Below, one piece after another: positions 20,985 through 29,659 of a DNA stretch of 39,869 bases. The position numbers and the translations under genes were made by a program. Origin of the DNA: Lentzea aerocolonigenes (GTDB lineage: Bacteria; Actinomycetota; Actinomycetes; Mycobacteriales; Pseudonocardiaceae); assembly GCF_000955955.1 (NCBI RefSeq), contig NZ_JYJG01000030.1:1-39869 (forward strand), in the 5' to 3' direction. Position 1 is the first letter of the stretch; every line of letters begins with the position of its first letter. Under the pieces are notes generated by a model. The model was not told where the DNA came from, did not search any database, and was given only the letters and a program-made list of their open reading frames with translations.

Positions 20985-23698
20985 GCTTCGAGTCGCTGCG
21001 CACGCAGCTGAACGAGGCGGCGACGGCCTTCTCCGACGGACCTGGTGCCCTGGAAGGCATCCTGCTCGGCATGGTCGACGACGTGGACCGCGCGGTGCGG
21101 GAGCCGCTGGAGATCTTCCCGGTCTGCCACCACTCCCCGGCCTCGGCCGTCGCGATGGCCCGCCGGTTGCGGGACAAGCAGCCCAAGGTGATCTACCTGG
21201 AGCTGTGCGAGGACATGGCGCCGCTGCTCACCGAGCTGCGCAACTGCCGTCTTCCCGTCGCGGTGCAGGCGTTCTCCAGCGAGGTCGACGGGTTCCCGGC
21301 CGACTGGGCGCCGCTGTCGGTGGTCGCGCCGATCACCGAGGCGTCCGCGGAGTACCAGGCGATCGCCTATGCCCTGGACACGCCGGGCGTCGAGCTGGTG
21401 CTGGTGGACCGCTCGTCGGACCACGTGTTCCAGTGGCAGCCGCCGGAGACGAAGGCGTCTGCGGAGGACGCGCTGCACGGTGACGCGGTCGGCGTGGAGA
21501 TCGGTGACCTGCGGCCGCGCTTCGCCGAACTGGAGGAGCACCTGCTGCACCACGGCAAGGTGCGGCACTGGTCGGAGTGGTGGCACCAGTACGTCGAGCT
21601 CCCGCTCGGCGACAGCGACCACGACACGTACCGCCAGGTGATGTTCCTGATCGGCAGCCTGTTCCGGCGGCTCGCTCCCGGCGATCCGCACCGGGTGCGG
21701 GTGGACGAGGATCGCGAGCGGTACATGTGGACGCGGATGCGCGAGCACCTGGCCGCCAGCGGTGCGGACCCGGCTGAGTGCCTGTACGTGTGCGGCGCCT
21801 TCCACGCGGCCAGCCGGGTCGCGGAGTTCGGTGTCGAGGGCACCGACGGCTTCGTGATCAGCCCGCGCAGCGCGACCAAGTGGCAGCACGGCCTGATCCC
21901 GTCGAGCCACGCGGCGATCGAGGCGCAGTTCGGCCTGGCGCCGGGCTCGGTGTCCATCGCGGCCACCGAGTGGGCGAAGAACCTCAAGCGCACCAAGGTG
22001 AAACCGTTCCAGCTCGCCGGTCAGGCAGGCGGGAAGAAGGCTCGCAAACAGCCTGCGCTGCCTGGTCCGGTCGCGGAACCCACCACGGCGGATCAGCTCT
22101 CCGGCTTCCTGCAACGTCCTCCGGTGCTGGACCGGCTGGACGAGGCCGAGCTGCTGGGCTGGTCCGTGGAGATCGTGCGCGCGGCCCGGCGCAACGGCTA
22201 TCTCGCCTCCACCGCCGACGCGATCGCGGTCTTCGAGACCTCGATCCTGCTGGCGGGCATGAGGGATCGGGCCAGGCCGACGCCGTACGACTTCCAGGAC
22301 GCCGCCGTCACGTGCATCGAGAAGGACGTCGTCCCCGGCCGCCGGGACGTCCGGCGCCTGGTCGAGATCATGATGGGCGGCGACCGGATCGGCCAGGTCG
22401 GCTACGACGCGCTGCCACCGCTGGCCCGCGACGTGCACGACAGGCTCGCCCCGTTGAACCTCAAGCTCCAGCAACGAGGTGTGCAGCGCGCCCTGCTCGA
22501 CATCACCTCCCAGCCGGAGCTCGAAGCGTGCTCGAACCTGCTGTGGATGCTGCGCTACCTGCTCCCGCACGCTTCCGCCCGCCCGATCATGGGCGAGCGG
22601 AAGCTGGGCGAGCGCCCGATCCAGGAGTCCTGGGACCTCGCTCTCGGCACGCACCAACGGTCCCTGATCGAGCTGGGCTACGAGGGCGTCAGTGTCGAAC
22701 AGGTAGTGGAACAACGCCTGCGCCGCAGCGCCTACGACCCGCAGGCCACCACCGCGACAGTCCTCGAAGCCGTCGAGGACGCCATCCGCTACCTGCACAG
22801 CCCACGGCTGGCGGGCGAGCTGGGCACCCGAGCGCTGGAGGTGCTGTCGGGCGAACGCACGGTCGACGGCGCACCGGAGGTCCTGAAGCGGTCCCGCCGC
22901 CTGCTCGCCTACTACCGCACGAACGAACCCGTTCTGCCGCAGTGGATCGAGTCGTTCGTGCGGACCGGCTACGCGCACTACTGCACGCTGCTGCCGACGG
23001 CGTTCACCGAGGAGGAGGCGGGCGTCGACCAGGTGGCCGCCATGCTGGGCTTCCTGTTCAGCATGGAGTCGCTGGCCTTGTCCCTGGGCTGCGACCGCAC
23101 GCAGCTGGAGCTCGCGGTGGCGCAGTCCCACCCGGAGGAGCCGTCGAAGGTGGCGCTGCTGTGGGCCGCGCAGGTCCACCTCGGCCGCCTGTCCCGCGCG
23201 GAACTTCGTGCCCGGTGCGACGAGCTGCTGAGCAACCCGTTGTCGCTGCCCAGCTATCCGCGCTACCTGAGCGGGTTCGTGCACGCCCTCGACCCGGTGC
23301 CGAGCCTGGTGGACTTCGTCGTGGAGACGATGTCCAACGCGTTCGCGCACCTGCCGGACCCGCTGCTGCTGCCGTGGCTGCCCAGCCTGATCAGCACGCT
23401 GCGCTCGCGCGGCGCGCAGTTCGTCCCGCTGCTCGTCAAGGAAGCCGGACGGTTGTTCCCCGGCCGGCTCCCGGCACTGGACGAGTGGGTTCCGCCCTGG
23501 CTCGACGAGCCCGCGCCTGTCGCCGTGCGGACTCGCACCGGACAGGGCCTCGCACTGCTGGCCGCTCACCCGGAGACGTGTGACGCGGTGGCGGCCCTTC
23601 TGGGGTGCGAGGGTTCGTGGCAGGCCGCGCCGGGCGGGGTGGCGTTGCTGAACAGGTACCCGGACACGGCGGTGGCGCTGGAGGCGCTGATGTCCTGA
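20981..23698 (+). CDS. DUF5682-type large protein of the MoxR/VWA operon
   Basis: A 905-residue protein like E. coli YehM. The N-terminal domain contains PVCHHSPASA (47-56), VIYLELCEDM and, further on, YVCGAFHAA (H275). This spaced His/Glu pattern recalls TraB/EreA/ChaN-type putative metal-dependent enzymes, but that link is only suggestive. The C-terminal two thirds are helical and repeat-like (RHLPDPLLLPWLPSL type helices), without known catalytic motifs. It starts at a GTG overlapping the ATPase stop. It is the last gene of the five-gene operon and is followed by a clear terminator. Its biochemical role is unknown; it may be the effector or client-processing part of the AAA+/VWA complex. 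Confidence 0.85.
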   Translation: MSFESLRTQLNEAATAFSDGPGALEGILLGMVDDVDRAVREPLEIFPVCHHSPASAVAMARRLRDKQPKVIYLELCEDMAPLLTELRNCRLPVAVQAFSSEVDGFPADWAPLSVVAPITEASAEYQAIAYALDTPGVELVLVDRSSDHVFQWQPPETKASAEDALHGDAVGVEIGDLRPRFAELEEHLLHHGKVRHWSEWWHQYVELPLGDSDHDTYRQVMFLIGSLFRRLAPGDPHRVRVDEDRERYMWTRMREHLAASGADPAECLYVCGAFHAASRVAEFGVEGTDGFVISPRSATKWQHGLIPSSHAAIEAQFGLAPGSVSIAATEWAKNLKRTKVKPFQLAGQAGGKKARKQPALPGPVAEPTTADQLSGFLQRPPVLDRLDEAELLGWSVEIVRAARRNGYLASTADAIAVFETSILLAGMRDRARPTPYDFQDAAVTCIEKDVVPGRRDVRRLVEIMMGGDRIGQVGYDALPPLARDVHDRLAPLNLKLQQRGVQRALLDITSQPELEACSNLLWMLRYLLPHASARPIMGERKLGERPIQESWDLALGTHQRSLIELGYEGVSVEQVVEQRLRRSAYDPQATTATVLEAVEDAIRYLHSPRLAGELGTRALEVLSGERTVDGAPEVLKRSRRLLAYYRTNEPVLPQWIESFVRTGYAHYCTLLPTAFTEEEAGVDQVAAMLGFLFSMESLALSLGCDRTQLELAVAQSHPEEPSKVALLWAAQVHLGRLSRAELRARCDELLSNPLSLPSYPRYLSGFVHALDPVPSLVDFVVETMSNAFAHLPDPLLLPWLPSLISTLRSRGAQFVPLLVKEAGRLFPGRLPALDEWVPPWLDEPAPVAVRTRTGQGLALLAAHPETCDAVAALLGCEGSWQAAPGGVALLNRYPDTAVALEALMS

Positions 23699-23704
23699 GT
23701 GGAC

Positions 23705-23740
23705 TCTCGGGTCGCGCCCGCGAACAGGCGTGACCCGAGA
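23705..23740 (+). terminator. Terminator after the MoxR/VWA operon
   Basis: TCTCGGGTCGCGCC pairs with GGCGTGACCCGAGA across an eight-base loop: 14 pairs including one G-U. It begins seven bases after the last stop codon. No strong T run follows, as is common in high-GC actinobacteria. Confidence 0.75.
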
Positions 23741-24146
23741 TCATCAGGCCGGCCAGGTCCTCCGGGGCCAGGAACGACGACGTTGAACTGGCCGCGAGCC
23801 CGCTCCGCAGAGCCCAGTCGACCATGTCGGTGGCTGGGGCACGCCCCATGCCTCACACCGGTGCCTCACGCCCACGGCCCACGCTCACGGCTCACGGCTC
23901 ACGGCTCACGGCTCACGCTCACGGCCCATGCCCATGCCCATGCCCATGCCCGTGACCCCACGCCCCACGCGCGTGCCCCAGCACAATGCGCTGCCCAGGG
24001 TTCGTGGCCTCTTCTGCGGCGGCAATCACCACGTCACCGGTGCCGCTTCGCGCAAGCCGAGGATCCGCAGGCCCGGTGCCACCGCGCCGGCTGGGACCTC
24101 CCCGAGCCCGGTGGTCTGGACCTGCGGTTACCCGACGCCCGGCCCC
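23741..24146. other. About 400 bp without a convincing gene
   Basis: Between the operon terminator and the GH31 promoter I see no protein-like reading frame on either strand. Frames that stay open are low-complexity (His/Ala or Arg/Pro rich) because of the short tandem repeats in the middle. The stretch from 23750 to 23860 gives short open frames on the minus strand that I could not relate to any family. Confidence 0.5.
23886..23950. repeat. Short tandem repeats (7-bp and 6-bp units)
   Basis: Four exact copies of CACGGCT (23886-23913) are followed by two imperfect units and four exact copies of CATGCC (23927-23950). Degenerate relatives (GCCTCAC, CCCACGGC) extend leftwards to about 23850. 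The units are directly adjacent with no spacers, so this is a microsatellite-like tract and not a CRISPR array. Confidence 0.9.
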
Positions 24147-24176
24147 TTGACAGGCGCATGGACCTGAACGCACTAT
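24147..24176 (+). promoter_or_regulatory. Promoter of the GH31 gene
   Basis: TTGACA (24147-24152), an 18-base spacer, then CACTAT (24171-24176). The -35 element is consensus and the -10 is weak. The operator-like TTGC...GCAA motif begins at the last base of the -10 box, the usual place for a repressor to block initiation. Confidence 0.5.
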
Positions 24177-24191
24177 TGCGCAATCATGCAA
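24176..24191 (+). promoter_or_regulatory. Candidate sugar-regulon operator, copy 1 (GH31)
   Basis: TTGCGCAATCATGCAA, an imperfect TTGC-N8-GCAA palindrome. It matches 13 of 16 positions of the site before the ROK kinase gene (30569) and 12 of 16 of the site before the dehydrogenase-like gene (30711, other strand). The likely binder is the DeoR protein encoded at 27072-27842. Confidence 0.55.
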
Positions 24192-24205
24192 GAAGTATCC
24201 GTCAA

Positions 24206-24265
24206 ATGAGCATGATTGAACAGCTCCACGCCACGGCGATCCCTGCGCCCGGAAGGTGTCCATGA
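24206..24265 (+). other. Possible 19-residue leader reading frame coupled to the GH31 gene
   Basis: ATG at 24206 opens a frame for MSMIEQLHATAIPAPGRCP, whose stop overlaps the GH31 start codon (ATGA). Only a weak AGAAG lies upstream. It falls within the predicted leader transcript. It could couple or tune translation, but it may be chance. Confidence 0.25.
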
Positions 24266-27018
24266 GAGCTCGACCACGTGCCGGACTGGCCCTGGTGGCC
24301 ACTGCGGCCCTAGCTTCGTCGTTCGCGCTGGCGGGATCCGCCAGCGCGGCCCCGGCGACGATCGGTGATGTCACGGCGTTCAGCCAGTCCGGGTCCGCGT
24401 TCACGATCACGGCCGGTGCGGCGAAGGTGAAGGTGTCCTTCGCGCAGCCCGGTGTGTTCCGGCTGCAGATGGCGCCGGACGGGACGTTCACCGACCCGGT
24501 CAACGGCCAGATCGCGATCAAGACCGACTTCGGCCCGGTCACGGCGTCCTACGTGGACTCCGGGGCCTACTACAAGATCAGCACCAGCGCCGTCACCCTG
24601 CGGGCCTACAAGACGCCGCTGAGGTTCGAGCTGTACAAGGCCGACAACTCCACCCTCGTCTGGAAGGAGTCGACCGGCCTGAACTGGGACACCGCGGCCA
24701 AGACCGCCACCCAGTCGCTGACCAGGGGCCAGGACGAGCAGTTCTACGGCACCGGGTTCCGGCTCGGCGAGTGGGCGCTGCGGGACAAGACGGTGCCGGT
24801 CAGGATCGACAGCAAGTGGCGGGAGAACGGCAACGCTTCCCCGGCACCGTTCTACTGGTCCACCAAGGGTTACGGCGTCGTGCGCAACACCTGGGCTCCG
24901 GGGCAGTACTCGTTCCTGTCCACGGTCGGCCTGAAGCACGACGAGGCGCGGTTCGACGCGTTCTACTTCGCCGGCGACACGCCGAAGGACATCCTCAACC
25001 GCTACACCGACGTCACCGGAAAGCCTTTCCTGGCCCCGATCTGGGGCTTCGAGATGGGCAACGCCGACTGCTGGAACGCCAGCAACCCCGACTACACCGG
25101 CGACCACGACAGGGTCGACCACCAGACGACCCCGGATGTCGTCAAGTACGCCCAGCAGGCACGGGACAAGGACATGCCGTCCGGCTGGTTCCTGCCCAAC
25201 GACGGTTACGGCTGCGGCTACAAGGACCTGACGAAGGTCGTGTCGGACCTGAAGAACCTCGGGTTCAAGACCGGCCTGTGGACCTCGACCGGTCTCGCGA
25301 ACATCAAGGACGAGGTGGGCGTCTCCGGTTCACGCGCGGTGAAGACCGACGTGGCGTGGATCGGCTCCGGCTACAAGTTCGCCTTCGACGGCGTGCAGCA
25401 GGCCGTGAACGGCATCGAGGACAACAGCGACGGCCGTCGTTTCGTGTGGACGGTCAACGGCTGGGCTGGCACGCAGCGCAACGCGGTCGTCTGGAGCGGC
25501 GACACCTACGGCACGTGGGACGACATGCGCTGGCACGTACCGGCGATCACCGGCGCGGGCCTGTCGGCACTGAACTACGCGAGCGGTGACGTCGACGGCA
25601 TCTTCAGCGGCAGTGCCAAGACCTACGCCCGCGATCTGCAGTGGAAGGCGTTCCTGCCCTCGGTGATGACGATGTCCGGCTGGGGTCCCGCGAACCCGTC
25701 CAGCGGCTACAGCGACAAGCAGCCGTGGCGGTGGGCCGAACCGACCCTGTCGATCAACCGCAAGTACCTGAAGCTGCGCGAAAGGCTGCTGCCGTACCTG
25801 TACTCGACCAGCCGGGTCGCGAACGAGACCGGTTACCCGTCCACCAGGGCGATGGTGCTGGAGTACCCGGACGACCCGGTCGCCCGCGGCAACCAGACCA
25901 GCCAGCAGTTCCTGGCCGGTGACGCGTTCCTGGTCGCCCCGGTCACCAGCGACACCAGCGTCCGCGACGGGATCTACCTGCCCGCGGGCACCTGGACCGA
26001 CTACTGGACCGGCACCACCTACCAGGGGCCCGGCTGGCTCAACGGCTACAACGCGCCGCTGGACACGTTGCCCCTGTTCGTGAAGGGCGGCGGCATCGTG
26101 CCGATGTGGCCGCAGATGAACTACGCCGGTGAGAAGCCCGCCACGCCGATCACCTTCGACGTGTACCCGCGCGGCAACTCGTCGTTCAGCCTCTACGAGG
26201 ACGACGGCAACACCAGGGCGTACCAGAACGGCGCCTTCGCCAAGCAGCAGGTCGACGTCACGGCGCCCGGTTCGGGTTCCGGCAACGTCGCGGTGAAGGT
26301 GGGGGCCAGCAACGGCACGTACACCGGCAAGCAGGCCGGCCGGGCGTACGAGCTGACGATGCACGTCTCGGGCGCGCCGTCCTCGGTGACGCTGGGGACG
26401 ACGACCCTCACGAAGTACTCGACCAAGGCGGACCTCGACGCGGCCACCACCGGCTGGTTCCACGATCCGGCGGACCGCGGCGGCGTGCTGACGGTCAAGA
26501 CCGGTTCGCAGCCGACGTCGGCGGGTTTCACGGTGACGGCCAACGGAGTCACGCTCCCGGCGGCCAAGTCGATCACCGGCGCTCCTGCCATCGCCAAGGC
26601 GGGACAGTCCGTCGTCCACACCGACAGCGCCGAGTCGAGCCAGACCGGTGCCAAGGCGATCGACGGCGACAACGCCACGATGTGGCACACCGCGTGGTCG
26701 AACGTCGACCCCGACCCGGCGCCGCCGCACGAGATCCAGATCGACCTCGGCGCCCGGTACGACGTCGACGCGGTGCACTACCTGCCCCGGCAGGACGGTG
26801 GCGTGAACGGGCGCATCGGCCAGTACGAGGTGTACGTCAGCAACAGCACCTCGAACTGGGGCACCGCGGTCGCCACCGGCACGTGGGCCAGCAACGCGAC
26901 GGAGAAGACGGTGTCGTTCGCCGCGAAGACCGGGAGGTACCTGCGGCTGCGGGCGCTGACCGATCTCTCCGGAGGGCAGTACACCTCGGCCGCGGAGATC
27001 ACCGCGATCGGAATCTAG
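24262..27018 (+). CDS. Secreted GH31 glycoside hydrolase with C-terminal F5/8-type (discoidin/CBM32-like) domain
   Basis: A 918-residue exported enzyme. The signal peptide has MRARPR, a hydrophobic core (LALVATAALASSFALAG) and a cleavage site after ASA (residue 29). The GH31 barrel carries the likely nucleophile D363 in VKTDVAWIGSGY and the acid/base D414 in WSGDTYGTWDDMRWH, followed by MSGWGPANP and RLLPYLYS. The nucleophile motif differs from classical alpha-glucosidases and resembles the alpha-N-acetylgalactosaminidase branch as I recall it; this is a tentative subfamily call. A beta-sandwich (FSLYEDDGNTRAYQNG) follows. From about 771 a discoidin domain (AKAIDGDNATMWHT, HEIQIDLGARYDVDAVHYL) should bind glycans. 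ATG 24262 is preferred because GGAAGG lies five bases upstream. The opposing operon encodes tagatose-type sugar catabolism, consistent with GalNAc or galactoside release. Confidence 0.9.
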   Translation: MRARPRAGLALVATAALASSFALAGSASAAPATIGDVTAFSQSGSAFTITAGAAKVKVSFAQPGVFRLQMAPDGTFTDPVNGQIAIKTDFGPVTASYVDSGAYYKISTSAVTLRAYKTPLRFELYKADNSTLVWKESTGLNWDTAAKTATQSLTRGQDEQFYGTGFRLGEWALRDKTVPVRIDSKWRENGNASPAPFYWSTKGYGVVRNTWAPGQYSFLSTVGLKHDEARFDAFYFAGDTPKDILNRYTDVTGKPFLAPIWGFEMGNADCWNASNPDYTGDHDRVDHQTTPDVVKYAQQARDKDMPSGWFLPNDGYGCGYKDLTKVVSDLKNLGFKTGLWTSTGLANIKDEVGVSGSRAVKTDVAWIGSGYKFAFDGVQQAVNGIEDNSDGRRFVWTVNGWAGTQRNAVVWSGDTYGTWDDMRWHVPAITGAGLSALNYASGDVDGIFSGSAKTYARDLQWKAFLPSVMTMSGWGPANPSSGYSDKQPWRWAEPTLSINRKYLKLRERLLPYLYSTSRVANETGYPSTRAMVLEYPDDPVARGNQTSQQFLAGDAFLVAPVTSDTSVRDGIYLPAGTWTDYWTGTTYQGPGWLNGYNAPLDTLPLFVKGGGIVPMWPQMNYAGEKPATPITFDVYPRGNSSFSLYEDDGNTRAYQNGAFAKQQVDVTAPGSGSGNVAVKVGASNGTYTGKQAGRAYELTMHVSGAPSSVTLGTTTLTKYSTKADLDAATTGWFHDPADRGGVLTVKTGSQPTSAGFTVTANGVTLPAAKSITGAPAIAKAGQSVVHTDSAESSQTGAKAIDGDNATMWHTAWSNVDPDPAPPHEIQIDLGARYDVDAVHYLPRQDGGVNGRIGQYEVYVSNSTSNWGTAVATGTWASNATEKTVSFAAKTGRYLRLRALTDLSGGQYTSAAEITAIGI

Positions 27019-27030
27019 TGCTGTGAAACG

Positions 27031-27066
27031 ACTGTGGGCCCTCACCGCTCGGTGAGGGCCCACAGT
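27031..27066. terminator. Bidirectional terminator between GH31 and DeoR genes
   Basis: ACTGTGGGCCCTCACC and its perfect complement flank a four-base loop (GCTC), a 16-bp stem. It ends 12 bases after the GH31 stop and five before the converging DeoR stop, so it can serve both transcripts. Confidence 0.92.
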
Positions 27067-27071
27067 CCTGT

Positions 27072-27842
27072 TCAGACCTGGACGACGTCGACGCCGCGCT
27101 CGCGGAAGCGTTTGACATCGTCGTCATCGGCGTCGGTGTCCGTGATCAGCACGTCCACCTCGGGTGTCGAGCAGATCGAGGCGAACGCCCTGGCCCCGAT
27201 CTTGGAGGAGTCCGCGACGATCACGACCTTGCCGGCCCGCTTGGCCAGCAACCGGTTGATCGCGGCCTCGCCCTCGTGGTGCGCCGACGCACCGGCGGCC
27301 GGGTCGATCGCGTCCACGCCCAGGAACGTGATGTCGAGGCTCAGATCGCCCAGGATCTTCTCCGCCAGCGGTGACATCAGCTCGTAGGACTGCGCCCGCG
27401 CCACTCCGCCCGTCACGACCAGTTTCACCTGAGGCCGCACCGCGAGCTCGTTGGCGATGTTCAACGCGTTGGTCACCACCGTGATCGCCGCGTCGCCCTC
27501 CGACCGGGTCACCAGCGTCCTGGCCACCTCGGTCGTCGTCGTGCCGCCGTTCAGCCCGACCACCGCGCCCGGCGACACCAGGTCCGCCGCGGCCCGTGCG
27601 ATCCGCAGCTTCTCCTCGGCGTGCCGCACGGTCTTGTAGCGCAACGGCAGGTCGTAGGCCACCGCGTGCGCCACCGCGCCACCGCGGGTGCGGGTCAGCA
27701 GCTGCTGCTCGGCCAGGTGATCGAGGTCCCGGCGGATCGTCGCACCCGAGACCTGCAGCTGCTCCGAGATCTCGTCGACCTCGATGCGCCCCCGCTCGCC
27801 GAGGATCTCCAACAGCGCGTTCAGCCGCTCATACCTGTTCAT
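27072..27842 (-). CDS. DeoR-family sugar-operon regulator
   Basis: A 256-residue repressor. The N-terminal winged helix (20-42: IEVDEISEQLQVSGATIRRD) is followed by the DeoR linker RTRGGAV and a sugar-phosphate-sensing ISOCOT domain with VVGLNGGTTTTEVA, VTGGVARAQSYE and VIVADSSKIG. ATG 27842 is preferred over the in-frame codon at 27878 because GGAGGTG lies directly upstream and the HTH alignment starts here. It lies 63 bp after the PfkB-kinase gene and is probably the last gene of the ROK-aldolase-kinase operon. No copy of the shared operator motif precedes it. I infer it represses that operon, the GH31 gene and the dehydrogenase-like gene, with a sugar phosphate as inducer, as AgaR or LacR do. 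Confidence 0.93.
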   Translation of the reverse strand: MNRYERLNALLEILGERGRIEVDEISEQLQVSGATIRRDLDHLAEQQLLTRTRGGAVAHAVAYDLPLRYKTVRHAEEKLRIARAAADLVSPGAVVGLNGGTTTTEVARTLVTRSEGDAAITVVTNALNIANELAVRPQVKLVVTGGVARAQSYELMSPLAEKILGDLSLDITFLGVDAIDPAAGASAHHEGEAAINRLLAKRAGKVVIVADSSKIGARAFASICSTPEVDVLITDTDADDDDVKRFRERGVDVVQV

Positions 27843-27905
27843 CGGCACCTCCAGACACACATCATCGCGCACGGGCACCGACAGAACGGTGCAGCGGGCC
27901 CGTGT

Positions 27906-28817
27906 TCACAGCGATTCGACGAGAACGTCGTCGTAGATCCGGTGGAGGGTGGGGGTGTCGACGCTGCCGGCGAGGGGTGAGGCGACCGCGGCCGCCGACC
28001 ACGCGACCGCGGCCCGCAACCTGAGCGGCCACTCCCACTGCTCCTCCACGCCGGTGGAGAGCGCGGCCACGGCGGCGTCACCTGCCCCCGTCGCGTTGCC
28101 CCGCACGGCGAACGGTGGCACCGCACGCCATTCGCCCTCCGCCGTCACAGCGACCATGCCGTCCGCTCCACGTGACAGGACGACGGCACCGGCTCCGTAC
28201 CCGCACAACGCTCGCGCCCCGTCCACGGGATCCGGGACGTCCAGCGCCTCCAGCAGTTCCGCGGTGTTGGGCTTGAGCACGTCCGCGCCGGCCTTCGCCG
28301 CTGCCACGAGCGCCGGGCCGCTGGTGTCCACCACGACCGGTACGCGCCACCGCCGCGCCAGTTCGACGACCCGCGCGCACAGATCGGCGGGCGCCGCGGG
28401 CGGCATGCTGCCCGAGCACACCAGCACACCGGCTTCTTCGAGGCGTTGCGCCACGAGTGCCAGCAGCCTGTCCCAGTCCTCGTCCGGCAACGCGCAGCCC
28501 GCCTCGTTGAAGAGCGTGGGATCTTCATCGCCCGGCACGACGGCGACGGTCATCCGGCTCGGCGCGCTCACCGGCAGCAGGGCGTGCGGCACGCCCGAGG
28601 CTTCGAGATCGGCGCGGATCGAGTCGCCCAGCACCCCACCGGCCGGAGCCACGGCGAGCGTCGGCACGCCCATCTCGTGCAGCACGCGGCTGACGTTGAA
28701 CCCCTTGCCACCCGCCCGTTCGCTGACCGTTCCGACGCGGTGGGTGTGCCCCGGCCGCAGCCGGTCGACCTGGTAGGTCACGTCGAGGGCGGGGTTCGGG
28801 GTGAGCGTGAGGATCAT
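27906..28817 (-). CDS. PfkB-family kinase (1-phosphofructokinase / tagatose-6-phosphate kinase type)
   Basis: A 303-residue ribokinase-family enzyme. The start MILTLTPNPALDVTY is diagnostic for the LacC/FruK branch. Signature 1 is RAGGKGFNVSRVLHEMG (34-50) and signature 2 is GNATGAGDAAVAAL (240-253) with catalytic D247. It phosphorylates a sugar phosphate at C1 or C6. Next to a tagatose-bisphosphate-type aldolase, tagatose-6-phosphate is the likely substrate; fructose-1-phosphate is the alternative and sequence alone does not separate them. The ATG overlaps the stop of the aldolase gene (ATGA), so the two are co-translated. Confidence 0.9.
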   Translation of the reverse strand: MILTLTPNPALDVTYQVDRLRPGHTHRVGTVSERAGGKGFNVSRVLHEMGVPTLAVAPAGGVLGDSIRADLEASGVPHALLPVSAPSRMTVAVVPGDEDPTLFNEAGCALPDEDWDRLLALVAQRLEEAGVLVCSGSMPPAAPADLCARVVELARRWRVPVVVDTSGPALVAAAKAGADVLKPNTAELLEALDVPDPVDGARALCGYGAGAVVLSRGADGMVAVTAEGEWRAVPPFAVRGNATGAGDAAVAALSTGVEEQWEWPLRLRAAVAWSAAAVASPLAGSVDTPTLHRIYDDVLVESL

Positions 28818-29659
28818 GTCCGCACCCGCTGCGCGCGCACCACGCCGAGCAGCCGGGCGACCTCGTCCGCCATCCGGTCGCGGGCCGGGCCGAGGTACTT
28901 GCGGGTGTCGACGAGACCGCCGTCGGCGAGACGTTGCCGCACCTCGCCGGTGAACACCTTGTTGAGGTGCGTCGCGATGTTCACCTTGGTGATGCCCGCC
29001 GCGACCGCCTTGTCCAGGTCGCCGTCCGACACGCCGGACGACCCGTGCAGCACGAGCGGAACGTCCACAACGGACCTGAGCCGGGCGATGAGGTCGAAGT
29101 CCAGTGCCGCGTCCCTGGTCAGCATGGCGTGCGAGCTGCCGACCGCGACGGCGAGCGCGTCCACCTCGGTGGCCGCGACGAACGACGCGGCCTCGGCGGG
29201 GTCGGTGCGCGCGCCGGGCGCGTGCACGCCGTCCTTGCCGCCCACCTCGCCCAGCTCCGCCTCGACCCACACCGCGCGGGAACGGCAGCGCCGCGCGACG
29301 TCCTTGGTGGTCGCCACGTTGTCCTCATAGGACAGTTTGGAGGCGTCGAACATCACCGAGCCGACGCCGATCTCCACCGCGTCGTCGACGAGCTGGGACG
29401 ACTCGACGTGGTCGAGGTGCACGGCGACGGGCACGGCCGCCTCGGCCGCGACGGCGAGCGCGGCGGTGACCAGTGGTGCGAGAGAACCGTGGTACCGCAC
29501 GCAGTTCTCGCTGATCTGCAGCAGCACCGGGGATCCGGCCTGCTCGGCGCCCGCCACGACGGCGTAGGCGTGTTCGAGCTGGATCACGTTGAACGCGCCG
29601 ACGCCGTGGCCACCGCGGACGGCGGCGTCGACGATCTCGGCGGTGGGGGTCAGCGGCAC
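28814..29659 (-). CDS. Class II ketose-bisphosphate aldolase (tagatose-1,6-bisphosphate type)
   Basis: A 281-residue zinc aldolase of the GatY/AgaY/FbaA family. H81-L-D83-H84 supplies the catalytic aspartate and a zinc ligand, E134 lies in WVEAELGEVGGKD, H177 in VGSSHAM and H205 in LHGSSGV. The VEAELG...GxxDG pattern and the short length favour the GatY/AgaY side over large housekeeping FbaA. It splits a ketose bisphosphate into dihydroxyacetone phosphate and glyceraldehyde-3-phosphate. GTG 29659 was chosen for the GAGGAG just upstream and the good N-terminal fit. It overlaps the ROK gene by 10 bases and the PfkB gene by four, in the middle of the catabolic operon. Confidence 0.9.
   Translation of the reverse strand: MPLTPTAEIVDAAVRGGHGVGAFNVIQLEHAYAVVAGAEQAGSPVLLQISENCVRYHGSLAPLVTAALAVAAEAAVPVAVHLDHVESSQLVDDAVEIGVGSVMFDASKLSYEDNVATTKDVARRCRSRAVWVEAELGEVGGKDGVHAPGARTDPAEAASFVAATEVDALAVAVGSSHAMLTRDAALDFDLIARLRSVVDVPLVLHGSSGVSDGDLDKAVAAGITKVNIATHLNKVFTGEVRQRLADGGLVDTRKYLGPARDRMADEVARLLGVVRAQRVRT

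Noticed and set aside
20270..23569. Very long open frame on the minus strand opposite the DUF5682-type gene and other long antisense frames (for example 3381-5468, 18569-20266)
   Set aside because: They are the usual by-product of strong third-position GC bias opposite real genes; their translations are Arg/His/Ala-rich and show no family motifs or ribosome sites.
23886..23950. CRISPR array
   Set aside because: Repeat units are 6-7 bp and directly adjacent, with no spacers and no cas genes nearby.
23699..24265. A 188-codon plus-strand frame between the DUF5682 and GH31 genes
   Set aside because: It runs through the terminator and the tandem repeats, has a low-complexity His/Ala translation and no ribosome site. 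Only its last 19 codons are kept as a possible leader frame.
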